From Pseudobutyrivibrio ruminis (lineage in GTDB: Bacteria > Bacillota > Clostridia > Lachnospirales > Lachnospiraceae), in contig NZ_SVET01000031.1 in NCBI RefSeq assembly GCF_015057245.1, positions 1-7,020 on the forward strand: 7,020 nt of DNA, in the 5' to 3' direction. Below the pieces are notes generated by a model. That model had not been told where the DNA came from. It worked only from the letters and a program-made list of their open reading frames with translations, and ran no database searches. Made by a program: the position numbers and the translations under genes. Within the stretch, counting starts at the first letter, position 1. Each line of letters starts with the position of its first letter. Positions 1 to 5,334 of this stretch are shown here, piece after piece.

Positions 1-302
1 TTTGGAGCAGGCAATTCATCAACCATAGAATTCAAAAGCTTATTCAAGAAATCTTTGTTATCTATGTCATCAACCAAAAGCATTTCCTTGGCTCCCTCAT
101 AGGGGGGTTCATATTGAGCGTTAGGCATCATTTGTTTTGCGGATTTAGTTGGTTTAACAAGAAATCTATCATCATAGATTCCGCCAATAATCTTACCCTG
201 ATAATAAATGATATATTCCCCCATCATTGCCTTATATGAAATCTCATCAAGTGATGATAGCTGGTCTAAAATGAATTCCAAATAATCTTTAGTTGAAGAC
301 AT
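1..302 (-). CDS. TfoX N-terminal domain protein (3' end beyond window)
   Basis: The first 100 codons are visible; the gene runs off the left edge. The start is ATG with an AAAAGGAGG Shine-Dalgarno at 309-317. The protein opens with a helix (YLEFILDQL), then residues about 21-45 read KAMMGEYIIYYQGKIIGGIY and DDRFLVKPT. This is the 'M-GE-YxxYYxGKxxGxIxDDRxxxKP' pattern of the TfoX/Sxy N-terminal domain. That domain is an alpha-beta fold named after competence regulators of Haemophilus and Vibrio. In Firmicutes, stand-alone copies of about 110 residues are common and have no demonstrated role in competence, so no regulatory function should be assumed. Its start lies 29 nt after the truncated flavodoxin-like gene, with no terminator between, so it is probably the distal gene of a transcript starting near 2564. 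Confidence 0.85.
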   Translation of the reverse strand, partial: MSSTKDYLEFILDQLSSLDEISYKAMMGEYIIYYQGKIIGGIYDDRFLVKPTKSAKQMMPNAQYEPPYEGAKEMLLVDDIDNKDFLNKLLNSMVDELPAP

Positions 303-331
303 TTAAAACCTCCTTTTCAACAAACTGCGAT

Positions 332-715
332 TTATGCGACTGTCATCTCTCCTCTATCTTTCAAACAAACAGCCCATGTTGCATGCGGTTCATGGGTATT
401 ACACCAGGGCGTACATCGATCAATGAATGCCTTGAACTGTCCCGGTACATCCGCCCAATAAGACGGTGACACAGAGACAATCACATCCGCATCATCATAC
501 TCATGTATGATTTCTTCGACGACTGCCGCATCATTCATGACACACTTTGCCGTGTCGTGACACGAACGACAGCCTATACAAAAAGCAAACGCATAGTCAT
601 CGATACAAATACTTTTTACACTGTACTTTACTGATAACTGGTCCGATACCAGCTTAACTATTTCCGCAGTTGCGCCTGTCCGAACAGGGCTACAATTGAT
701 AACAAGTGCGTTCAT
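332..715 (-). CDS. Flavodoxin-like NAD(P)H-dependent FMN reductase, C-terminally truncated
   Basis: The 127-residue product belongs to the flavodoxin-fold NAD(P)H:FMN oxidoreductase superfamily. Residues 2-10 form the first beta strand, and SPVRTGATA (9-17) is the FMN-phosphate-binding loop. CIGCRSCH (46-53) plus C58 is the Cys-rich segment typical of the iron-sulfur flavoprotein-like branch. The segment DADVIVSVSPSYWADVPGQ with FKAFIDR (75-100) is the conserved core next to the flavin. Family members usually continue to about 180 residues or more. Here the family pattern fades after about residue 112 and a stop follows at 127, so the last strand and helix are missing. The start is ATG with a GGGGGAAGG purine stretch just upstream. 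It is either a damaged gene or a short variant. FMN binding may be partly retained, but full reductase activity is doubtful. Confidence 0.75.
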   Translation of the reverse strand: MNALVINCSPVRTGATAEIVKLVSDQLSVKYSVKSICIDDYAFAFCIGCRSCHDTAKCVMNDAAVVEEIIHEYDDADVIVSVSPSYWADVPGQFKAFIDRCTPWCNTHEPHATWAVCLKDRGEMTVA

Positions 716-737
716 CCTTCCCCCTAATAAACCAAAT

Positions 738-833
738 CTATAATTTCTTTGCTTCTGCGTAACGTTCCTTGCCCCACCAGTTCGGCATCAATTCCATCAA
801 GGTGATGGTCTCTCTTATTTCATAATCAACCAT
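738..833 (-). CDS. Orphan 31-codon ORF, possible gene remnant
   Basis: The ATG lies 4 nt after the peptidase E stop codon. The ORF codes for 31 residues including MELMPNWWGKERY and ends AEAKKL. The composition (paired Trp, Pro-Asn, charged helix) looks like real protein, and the tail reads like the C-terminus of a larger enzyme. I do not recognise the family. No convincing Shine-Dalgarno precedes the ATG; the reading frame is open for several codons further upstream, inside the end of peptidase E. It could be a translationally coupled small protein or, more likely, the surviving 3' end of a gene otherwise lost between peptidase E and the flavodoxin-like gene. The DNA from 716 to 737 holds only the next gene's ribosome-binding site. 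Confidence 0.35.
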   Translation of the reverse strand: MVDYEIRETITLMELMPNWWGKERYAEAKKL

Positions 834-837
834 GATT

Positions 838-1527
838 TCATACAATACCACCATCACTGATAACAAAATGCTCTCCCATTAATTCTTCCTTACCATCTTC
901 AGAATATAGATAGCTTCCGTCAGGGATTGCAATAAAAGTATGCCCCATGCTATCCGGATACGTAATATCTTCAAAAAGTCTTTTACCATCTAAGCAACTG
1001 TCTTTTGTATCTTGATAATGAGGAAGCAGCTTGGTTTTTGTAAGCCCCAATCCAGGAATGAAACGCACATAATTAGGATCTAATGATTCGCCATCTAGTT
1101 CCGGCTGTGCATAAACTTCTTCCGCGCTATTCATACTTCCGGCGCTGATTCCGAAAATCACACCATCAAAATCCTCCAAGAGTTCCTTTAACCTTATCTC
1201 ACCAAAGAATCGATTTTGTGTTGGAACGTGGCCTCCTCCCAAGATAATAAAATTGCTACTCTTTACCAACTTCGCAGCATCGTTTTGATTTCGTCTATCT
1301 AAAACTGTATAAGACTCAAACTCCATTCCTGAAAGCTCTGCCGTGTATTTTATTCCAAATGAAAAAGCATCTGTTTCATCATAATCATCCGGTGAAGCAG
1401 TTATAAAAAGCCCCTTATTATACTTATGCATGGCCTTCTGCATTCGGCTGACAAATTCGTTTTCAGTATTAAAAGGAAGTCCCCGTCCTGTGAAAGGGCT
1501 GCTTGTTAAAAATAGAATTTTGCTCAT
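838..1527 (-). CDS. pepE: Peptidase E family (S51) serine peptidase
   Basis: A 229-residue protein of the S51 family, whose characterised members are cytoplasmic alpha-aspartyl dipeptidases (PepE) and cyanophycinases. The nucleophile elbow FGISAGSMNSAEE places the catalytic Ser at residue 128. ILGGGHVPTQN (95-105) is the conserved glycine-rich loop before it, and LPHYQD (168-173) supplies the probable catalytic His170. The C-terminus has the IPDGSYLY element typical of the family. Length matches PepE (about 230 residues). The start is ATG with GGAGATG at 1533-1539. The gene appears intact, in contrast to the eroded genes on both sides. By homology it would cleave N-terminal Asp-Xaa dipeptides. 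Firmicute members are divergent and exact substrate preference cannot be read from sequence, so the symbol is given by family resemblance. No signal peptide is visible, so it is probably cytoplasmic. Confidence 0.85.
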   Translation of the reverse strand: MSKILFLTSSPFTGRGLPFNTENEFVSRMQKAMHKYNKGLFITASPDDYDETDAFSFGIKYTAELSGMEFESYTVLDRRNQNDAAKLVKSSNFIILGGGHVPTQNRFFGEIRLKELLEDFDGVIFGISAGSMNSAEEVYAQPELDGESLDPNYVRFIPGLGLTKTKLLPHYQDTKDSCLDGKRLFEDITYPDSMGHTFIAIPDGSYLYSEDGKEELMGEHFVISDGGIV

Positions 1528-1551
1528 AAATACATCTCCATAAATCCGAAT

Positions 1552-1623
1552 TTATTTTTCATCAAAAAAATCTATTTCTCCAATATTGCATTTCATCGAT
1601 ATGTGATGTATACCTTTTACCAT
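1552..1623 (-). pseudogene. Miniature remnant of a VOC/glyoxalase-fold gene
   Basis: An ATG with AAGGAG at 1633-1638 opens a 23-residue frame starting MVKGIHHISMKC. This is the characteristic first beta strand of vicinal-oxygen-chelate (glyoxalase/bleomycin-resistance) proteins, including the metal-ligand His in 'HHIS'. Family members run to about 120-130 residues, but here the frame ends after NIGEIDFFDEK. The last part resembles the final strand of VOC proteins (GN-x-I-D/E-F-F/Y), so the gene may have lost its interior in frame while keeping both ends. It lies 41 nt downstream of the frameshifted hydrolase and about 24 nt upstream of the peptidase E start. A peptide this short cannot fold as a VOC domain. 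The N-terminal match is clear; the C-terminal reading is tentative. Confidence 0.6.
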
Positions 1624-1664
1624 TTTTGTCCTCTCCTTGGTTGATGTTTTCGACAAATACCGAT

Positions 1665-2464
1665 TTACAACTCAATCACTTCTAAATCATTTGGCACAAA
1701 AAGATTTCCGTTATAATACAAAGAACCTTCTTCTATATACCGTTGTTTTCTATTTGCTATATTTTTATCTTCCGTATGATATAGCAGCATATTCTTTATA
1801 TTCAACTTCTCAGCCAGCTCACAGGCATCCTTTACCGTAGAGTGATGCTTCTCATATGGATCAAAAATATCTCGCTCAGAATACAAACAAAAAGCCTCAT
1901 GTAGAAGCCACTCACTATCCCTGGCATATTTCTCTTCACAGTCTGTATATGGTTCGTCTCCACAACAAGTAAGCTTCTTACCATCTCCCATATCCATGCA
2001 AAAACAAACTGATTAGCCTTTGTTGATTGAATATCAAAAAATGTTGTAGCATGACCTATGATATCTATTGTTTCACCATCATGTACTTCTACTAAATGAA
2101 GTCTATCACCGATAAATCTGGTCTCTTTCTTAAGTAAAAGCTTGTCTGCCATTTCCTTAATAATCTCTAGAACTTCCTTATGTGAATAAATATAAGCTTC
2201 ACCCTTATAGTCATCATGATTCATAAACTGGCAAATCATTCGGACCATCCAAATGATTCCTATAAGATGATCAACATGCTTATGTGTCACAAAAATATGA
2301 CGCATATCCATCCAGTTAAATCCCGCATGCTTTAATTGACGGAGAACAGCGCTGCCACCTCCACCATCTACCATAAAGTATTTTCCCTCGTCTTCAATAA
2401 CAAAACAGGTATTATAGCACTCTGTAACAAGCGCATTACCTGTACCTAACATTGTTAATCTCAA
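1665..2464 (-). pseudogene. Metallo-beta-lactamase-fold hydrolase (RNase Z-like), frameshifted
   Basis: Two overlapping minus-strand frames together make one MBL-fold protein of about 266 residues. The first frame starts at a TTG (2464-2462), supported by GAGGTG at 2472-2477 with 7-nt spacing, and reads MLGTGNALVT, VDGGGGSAVL and the metal-binding motif THKHVDH (60-66). After residue 156 the family sequence moves to the -1 frame (from about 1997), where MDMGDGKK, CCGDEPY, WLLHEAF and LLYHTEDK supply the second half, ending DLEVIEL. The shift falls at a five-A run on the plus strand (2000-2004); one extra base would restore a single frame. Near residue 146 the first half reads FDIQSTK, where RNase Z-type enzymes usually carry His before Ser, suggesting loss of a metal ligand. 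Staying in the first frame gives about 54 unrelated residues to a stop at 1832. It is most likely an inactivated gene, unless the shift is a sequencing error. Confidence 0.8.
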
Positions 2465-2471
2465 TTATATT

Positions 2472-2477
2472 CACCTC
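2472..2477 (-). promoter_or_regulatory. Shine-Dalgarno deciding a TTG start
   Basis: GAGGTG on the minus strand sits 7 nt before the TTG at 2464. The first in-frame ATG, four codons later, would be too far from it, so TTG is the better start for the MBL-fold gene. Confidence 0.6.
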
Positions 2478-2570
2478 GTAAAACTACGATTTATCAATGC
2501 CTTTATTTTAGTTGATTTACCAGCCTAAAGAAAGCTTTAATTACCATATTTCCAAAATTTGTTTAATAGA

Positions 2571-2599
2571 ATTAGATATTATTTTTCCGTTCCTGTCAA
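2571..2599 (-). promoter_or_regulatory. Sigma-A type promoter of the MBL-fold/peptidase E unit
   Basis: On the minus strand, TTGACA (2599-2594, six of six to consensus) is followed after 17 nt by TCTAAT (2576-2571, five of six). Transcription would begin near 2564, giving a leader of about 100 nt before the TTG start at 2464. The leader contains a weak 5-bp hairpin (2526-2539) and a 14-codon ORF (2503-2547) of unknown meaning. It is the best promoter in the window and starts almost immediately after the T-tract of the preceding terminator. Confidence 0.75.
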
Positions 2600-2600
2600 C

Positions 2601-2635
2601 AAAAAAAGGCTACCACATTTTTAGCAGTAACCTTT
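2601..2635 (-). terminator. Rho-independent terminator of the Nudix-epimerase unit
   Basis: On the minus strand, a nine-pair stem GGTTACTGC/GTGGTAGCC (three G-U pairs, loop TAAAAAT) is followed by seven T. A-rich bases on the other side extend the stem and could permit weak termination in the opposite direction. It begins about 30 nt after the epimerase stop codon. Confidence 0.8.
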
Positions 2636-2666
2636 ATAAAATCAGGGTATTTAGGATTTTTTGCAT

Positions 2667-3536
2667 TTACCTCTGGAAGTGACGATAATTTGAATTTATC
2701 AATTCATAAATCCAATCATTAATACTTGAAAAAGAAAATCCTGTATCTCTCGCGTTGGTAGTATCATAGGATGTATTCGCTAAGGCACCGTTATATGGAG
2801 CTACGTCCCCAAAATCATCTAATATCGCTTTTCTATTTGTTTGCTTTTCTATGAATTCTACAATGTTTTTCGTAGAAATCATTCCCTTTGAGCTCCCATT
2901 TATGGCTCCAGTCACAGTTGTGTTTACCAAATGAGCTATGAAATATCCAGCTTCTTTTTCATGAATGAATTCCATGCCAAAGTCTAAATCATCAATAAAC
3001 ATTGCTTCAGAATTCAAAATGTGTTTTATGTAGAATTTCAAACGCCCAGTATAATCATTTTCTCCCATTACAATAGGATATCTTACAAATACACACTGCG
3101 AAGGATTTAAAAACTCTAGTGTTGCCCTTTCAGCTTGACGTTTACCTTCTGCATAGTCATCGTTTCTGTTCATCCAGATTAGGTTATGATGACCTGGATC
3201 AAACTCTGATTCTTTAATATTTTCCTTATCTTTTGAATAAACTGAACAGGAAGACATCTGAATATATTTCTTACAAGATACGTTGCTCAAAAGATTCCTT
3301 ACGTCATTGGAACAATAGGCAATCTTGTCAATTATGACATCAAATTCTTTATCTGCTAATGCATCTCTCACACTGTTGTAATCTGAGCGATTCATAATAA
3401 TTTGTTTCGTTGATTCTTTAAACGGATTATCCGATAGACCACGAGTTGCAATTGTCACATTATGTCCATCTGCAATTAATTTTTCTACCATTGGAATACC
3501 AAAAAATCTAGTTCCACCTACTACTAATACATTCAT
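2667..3536 (-). CDS. NAD-dependent epimerase/dehydratase family protein
   Basis: A 289-residue extended-SDR protein. The Rossmann motif VGGTRFFG (6-13) at the N-terminus binds the dinucleotide, and RG at 32-33 closes the second strand. DVIIDKIAY (66-74) and YIQMSSCSVYS (91-101) are the fourth and fifth strands with the catalytic Ser. YAEGK (128-132) is the YxxxK catalytic pair. VRYPIVMGEND (151-161) and FIHEKEAG (190-197) match the substrate-facing region of nucleotide-sugar epimerase-like enzymes. Length and the GGTxFxG loop suggest the atypical group of bacterial NAD(P)-dependent epimerases, whose substrates are mostly unknown. The ATG overlaps the Nudix stop as ATGA, with AGGGG at 3544-3548, so translation is probably coupled. 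All catalytic motifs are present and the gene appears intact. Confidence 0.88.
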   Translation of the reverse strand: MNVLVVGGTRFFGIPMVEKLIADGHNVTIATRGLSDNPFKESTKQIIMNRSDYNSVRDALADKEFDVIIDKIAYCSNDVRNLLSNVSCKKYIQMSSCSVYSKDKENIKESEFDPGHHNLIWMNRNDDYAEGKRQAERATLEFLNPSQCVFVRYPIVMGENDYTGRLKFYIKHILNSEAMFIDDLDFGMEFIHEKEAGYFIAHLVNTTVTGAINGSSKGMISTKNIVEFIEKQTNRKAILDDFGDVAPYNGALANTSYDTTNARDTGFSFSSINDWIYELINSNYRHFQR

Positions 3537-4045
3537 AATTTTGCCCCTATAAATGTCTTTTCATACTCTTTTAGTGCTGTATATTCACGTTTGTATAATC
3601 CATAAACAGCAATGTCCTTATCATGATAATCTTCATATTTACTGAATATTTCTATGGCTTGCTGCTGTGGTATCCACACCCTTGTATAACCTGCAAGTTT
3701 TTCTGCTTCTGTAAGATATTGACAACCGGTATCTTCAATCAGTTCACAGATGAAATAGTGGTTAATGTGCCTCCACACATCGAATAACTCTTCTATATCA
3801 AGATATTCGCTCACTGCTTTTGTACTGTATCCGGTCTCCTCCAGCATTTCACGCTCGCAGCATTCTGCATAGGTTTCAGTTCCCTCTACGCCGCCACCCG
3901 GAATAATATATAGCCCGCTTTCATGCTCATGACACAAAAGGATTTCCCCTTCTCTGATAAGTATCCCTCTACATGCGTGGCGAAGCATTTCTATATGTCC
4001 AAGGTAGTCATCGTTTATCAACAGCACTTTATTTGGAGTTTCCAT
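3533..4045 (-). CDS. Nudix hydrolase
   Basis: A 170-residue cytoplasmic Nudix protein. The Nudix box GX5EX7REUXEEXGU is fully matched at residues 51-73 (G51, E57, REMLEETGY 65-73), including the metal-binding glutamates. It follows strand RGILIREGEILLCHEH and the LYIIPGGG lead-in. Enzymes of this superfamily hydrolyse nucleoside diphosphates linked to another group. HYFICEL (96-102) and the WIP turn are typical of the strand that follows the box in NUDIX proteins of the MutT/ADP-ribose type, but the substrate cannot be assigned. The start is ATG with AGGAGG five bases upstream (4051-4056). It overlaps the epimerase gene by 4 nt. That pairing could mean house-cleaning of a nucleotide-sugar or dinucleotide used by the epimerase, which is speculative. 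Confidence 0.9.
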   Translation of the reverse strand: METPNKVLLINDDYLGHIEMLRHACRGILIREGEILLCHEHESGLYIIPGGGVEGTETYAECCEREMLEETGYSTKAVSEYLDIEELFDVWRHINHYFICELIEDTGCQYLTEAEKLAGYTRVWIPQQQAIEIFSKYEDYHDKDIAVYGLYKREYTALKEYEKTFIGAKL

Positions 4046-4073
4046 GGTTACCTCCTATTTTTCGAATTTTGTA

Positions 4074-4086
4074 CCATTTATAATGG
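4074..4086 (-). promoter_or_regulatory. Possible -10 region and small palindrome upstream of the Nudix gene
   Basis: The minus strand carries TATAAA (4082-4077), about 30 nt before the Nudix start and inside the palindrome CCATTTATAATGG (five-base arms, three-base centre). The -35 region about 17 nt upstream is poor. A promoter is expected here because a terminator precedes (4136-4162), but the match is weak. The palindrome might be an operator or chance in AT-rich DNA. Confidence 0.35.
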
Positions 4087-4135
4087 ATATTAGTTTAACA
4101 GTTTCATGGAGAATACTTCTAGTTTCAGACATAAT

Positions 4136-4162
4136 AAAAAGCTGCCCCATCGGCAGCCTTTT
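4136..4162 (-). terminator. Terminator downstream of the toxin-antitoxin unit
   Basis: A perfect six-pair GC-rich stem, GCTGCC (4141-4146) with GGCAGC (4152-4157) and a five-base loop, is followed on the minus strand by TTTTTA. It would end transcripts from the toxin gene. In the plus direction it is followed by C then four T, so it could act both ways. Confidence 0.75.
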
Positions 4163-4176
4163 GGGGAGAATGATAT

Positions 4177-4254
4177 ATGAAAAAGTTTTATTATCGCTCT
4201 TGCGATGGTTATATATTAGTCTCCCTATGCGTCTTTATGATGGAAGTTATGTGA
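4177..4254 (+). CDS. Doubtful 25-residue plus-strand peptide
   Basis: The only plus-strand frame with some support. GGGGAG lies about 8-9 nt before an ATG that opens MKKFYYRSCDGYIL, followed by a hydrophobic stretch (VSLCVFMM) and a stop. Basic N-terminus plus hydrophobic segment is reminiscent of small membrane peptides, or it may be a remnant of a lost gene. It lies opposite the 3' trailer of the toxin-antitoxin transcript, just beyond the terminator hairpin. No promoter was identified and the frame is short enough to be chance. Confidence 0.15.
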   Translation: MKKFYYRSCDGYILVSLCVFMMEVM

Positions 4255-4268
4255 AATGTAAATGAAAT

Positions 4269-4319
4269 CTAATCAGTTGGCCAAGCATCACCTATGTATT
4301 TCAATTTATAATATGCCAT
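4269..4319 (-). CDS. 16-residue ORF just downstream of the toxin
   Basis: The ATG follows the toxin stop by two bases and encodes MAYYKLKYIGDAWPTD before TAG. It has protein-like composition but no recognisable family and only a weak ribosome-binding site. It may be the start of a truncated gene or chance. From here to the terminator at 4162 there is only a short ATCGC/GCGAT hairpin (4193-4206). Confidence 0.2.
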   Translation of the reverse strand: MAYYKLKYIGDAWPTD

Positions 4320-4321
4320 TC

Positions 4322-4756
4322 TTATAGTCCAAGCTTCTTCTCTATATCATCAGCTGAGATTGTACCTTCATCTTTGATTGATATTTTAGCTTCATTTAAT
4401 TTAGTCAGAAGTTGAAGTGTTCCGTTTAGTGATCCCCATAACTGTTGAATTTTATCAACGTAATTTTCTAAATCATGATAGATACCTAATATATATACTG
4501 TTTCATCATCATACTTATAAATTATCTTGTAATTCATGCCGTGTAAAACCGCCTCATGATAGGTTAAGGCTGCTAAAAATGGGTCATCACTAACTGGATA
4601 TATACCAGGATTATCTTCTATTTCATCATAAATCTTTTCAACCTCATCTAATAGATGGGAAGATGCTTGCTCATTTTTTAATTTTCGCAATATATAATTG
4701 ACGCAGTTTTCAAGAAGCTTATCCATCTCATCGGTAACAATCAAATTATAAGCCAT
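4322..4756 (-). CDS. ParE/RelE-superfamily toxin with C-terminal extension
   Basis: A 144-residue protein. Residues 1-103 match the ParE/RelE toxin fold: YNLIVTDEMDKLLENCVNYI forms the first strand and long helix, LLDEVEKIYDEIEDNP the second helix. The closing beta sheet is HGMNYKIIYKYDD and TVYILGIYHDLENY (73-99). Such toxins act in the cytoplasm; ParE members poison gyrase and RelE members cleave mRNA on ribosomes. Which applies here cannot be told, although the 'MNYKIIYK..D..VYILGIYHDLENY' style is usual in Firmicute ParE-like proteins. Typical members end near residue 100. The extra 41 residues end in an amphipathic helix and IKDEGTISADDIEKKLGL, a style seen in antitoxin C-termini. The gene overlaps its antitoxin by 11 nt, and its ribosome-binding site lies within antitoxin codons. 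Confidence 0.85.
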   Translation of the reverse strand: MAYNLIVTDEMDKLLENCVNYILRKLKNEQASSHLLDEVEKIYDEIEDNPGIYPVSDDPFLAALTYHEAVLHGMNYKIIYKYDDETVYILGIYHDLENYVDKIQQLWGSLNGTLQLLTKLNEAKISIKDEGTISADDIEKKLGL

Positions 4757-5006
4757 ATTTGCTCCTTAGCTTACCTAGAGATTCTCTTGCGTCATGTGTT
4801 TTTCCCTCGGCTATTTGTTTTTCAGAAGAAAGTAAACTTTGATACATTTTTAAAGCATCTGAAACACCTTGAAATGTTTCCATGCTCATTAAAACCATGT
4901 CACCGTATCCATTTTTTGTAACATAAATTGGCTCATCTACACTATGAGCTAGTTCTGATACTTCTGATGTATTTTTTAAATCTTTAATTGGTATTATCTG
5001 CGGCAT
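4746..5006 (-). CDS. Phd/YefM-family antitoxin
   Basis: An 86-residue antitoxin. The N-terminal half, IIPIKDLKNTSEVSELAH then EPIYVTKNGYGDMVLMSMETF (25-45), is the Phd/YefM DNA-binding fold, with the conserved 'EPIxVTKNGxxxMVLMS' segment. The C-terminal half (about 46-86) is a charged helix ending SLGKLRSKYGL, which in this family wraps round and neutralises the toxin. It precedes and overlaps the toxin gene, the normal order for this class. ATG start with GGAGGTG at 5012-5018, five bases away. Antitoxins of this family repress their own promoter, usually more tightly with toxin bound, and the upstream inverted repeats (5019-5067) are suitable operators. Confidence 0.9.
   Translation of the reverse strand: MPQIIPIKDLKNTSEVSELAHSVDEPIYVTKNGYGDMVLMSMETFQGVSDALKMYQSLLSSEKQIAEGKTHDARESLGKLRSKYGL
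4762..4767 (-). promoter_or_regulatory. Toxin Shine-Dalgarno inside antitoxin codons
   Basis: AAGGAG lies five bases before the toxin ATG, within the antitoxin codons for KLRS near its end. Translation of the toxin should therefore depend on ribosomes reading the antitoxin, a usual way to keep antitoxin in excess. Confidence 0.65.
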
Positions 5007-5018
5007 AGTTACACCTCC

Positions 5019-5067
5019 ACTATATTATGGGATAATTATACCATAATAAGTATATTTTGAATATAGT
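5019..5067 (-). promoter_or_regulatory. Autoregulated toxin-antitoxin promoter with nested inverted repeats
   Basis: The minus strand carries TGGTATAAT (5043-5035), a perfect -10 with the TGn extension; the -35 is poor, as expected for an extended -10 promoter. An inner perfect repeat, TATTATGG (5023-5030) and CCATAATA (5041-5048), flanks the -10. An outer perfect repeat, ACTATATT (5019-5026) and AATATAGT (5060-5067), spans from next to the antitoxin ribosome-binding site to the -35 region. Transcription would start near 5028, giving a leader of about 22 nt. Such symmetry is expected of antitoxin operators; the precise binding site is inferred. Confidence 0.75.
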
Positions 5068-5088
5068 CACAATCTTGTCATATAAATT

Positions 5089-5301
5089 TTATTTAAAAAG
5101 GCCTCCTGCAATATCCTTGATTTCTTTCATATCAATCTTACCGTCAGCTAGGGCTTCTTTAACCTTTTTAACATCAGCCTCATCGACCTTTACACCAGCT
5201 TTGTCTAATAGTTCTTTTGCCTGTTTAACATCTGCAGACTTAAGCTTGTCTAAAAGATCCTTGTTACCTGCTACCTTAGTAATAATATCCTTAACATCCA
5301 T
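5089..5301 (-). CDS. Small Lys-rich helical protein with GG near the C-terminus (Nif11-like?)
   Basis: A 70-residue protein with 16 Lys, many Asp and no Cys, predicted almost wholly helical. It opens MDVKDIITKVAGNKDLLDKL, has AKELLDKAGVKVDEADVKK in the middle, and ends MKEIKDIAGGLFK. The spacing 'D-x-L-x-x-L' helix, 'A-x-x-x-G-h' turn, second helix and 'eLxxIaGG' end recalls Nif11-like leader peptides of ribosomally made natural products. Only three residues follow GG and no modification enzymes are nearby, so it is not an obvious precursor. An alternative is a group of small clostridial Lys-rich proteins of unknown role that end in GGL(F)-like motifs. ATG start with AAAAGGGGG at 5309-5317. 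The gene is real by composition and ribosome-binding site; the function is unknown. Confidence 0.65.
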   Translation of the reverse strand: MDVKDIITKVAGNKDLLDKLKSADVKQAKELLDKAGVKVDEADVKKVKEALADGKIDMKEIKDIAGGLFK

Positions 5302-5334
5302 TTCAAAACCCCCTTTTGTAAATGATTTTATAGT

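Noticed and set aside
1..302. TfoX-domain gene as evidence of a competence system
   Set aside because: Only the N-terminal domain is visible, stand-alone copies are widespread without a competence role, and no other competence gene is present.
1637..1840. Plus-strand open frame opposite the end of the MBL-fold gene
   Set aside because: It is the mirror of a convincing coding region, with no ribosome-binding site and low-complexity Tyr/Leu-rich content.
1990..2010. Programmed -1 frameshift joining the two halves of the MBL-fold protein
   Set aside because: The site lacks a classical slippery heptamer in the right phase and I know of no member of this family made by frameshifting; simple mutation is more likely.
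4044..4265. 73-residue plus-strand open frame over the Nudix upstream region
   Set aside because: It spans a terminator hairpin and the Nudix promoter region and has no protein-family resemblance.
5089..5301. Lanthipeptide precursor with a modified core
   Set aside because: No Cys, Ser or Thr after the GG and only three residues follow, so there is no core to modify.
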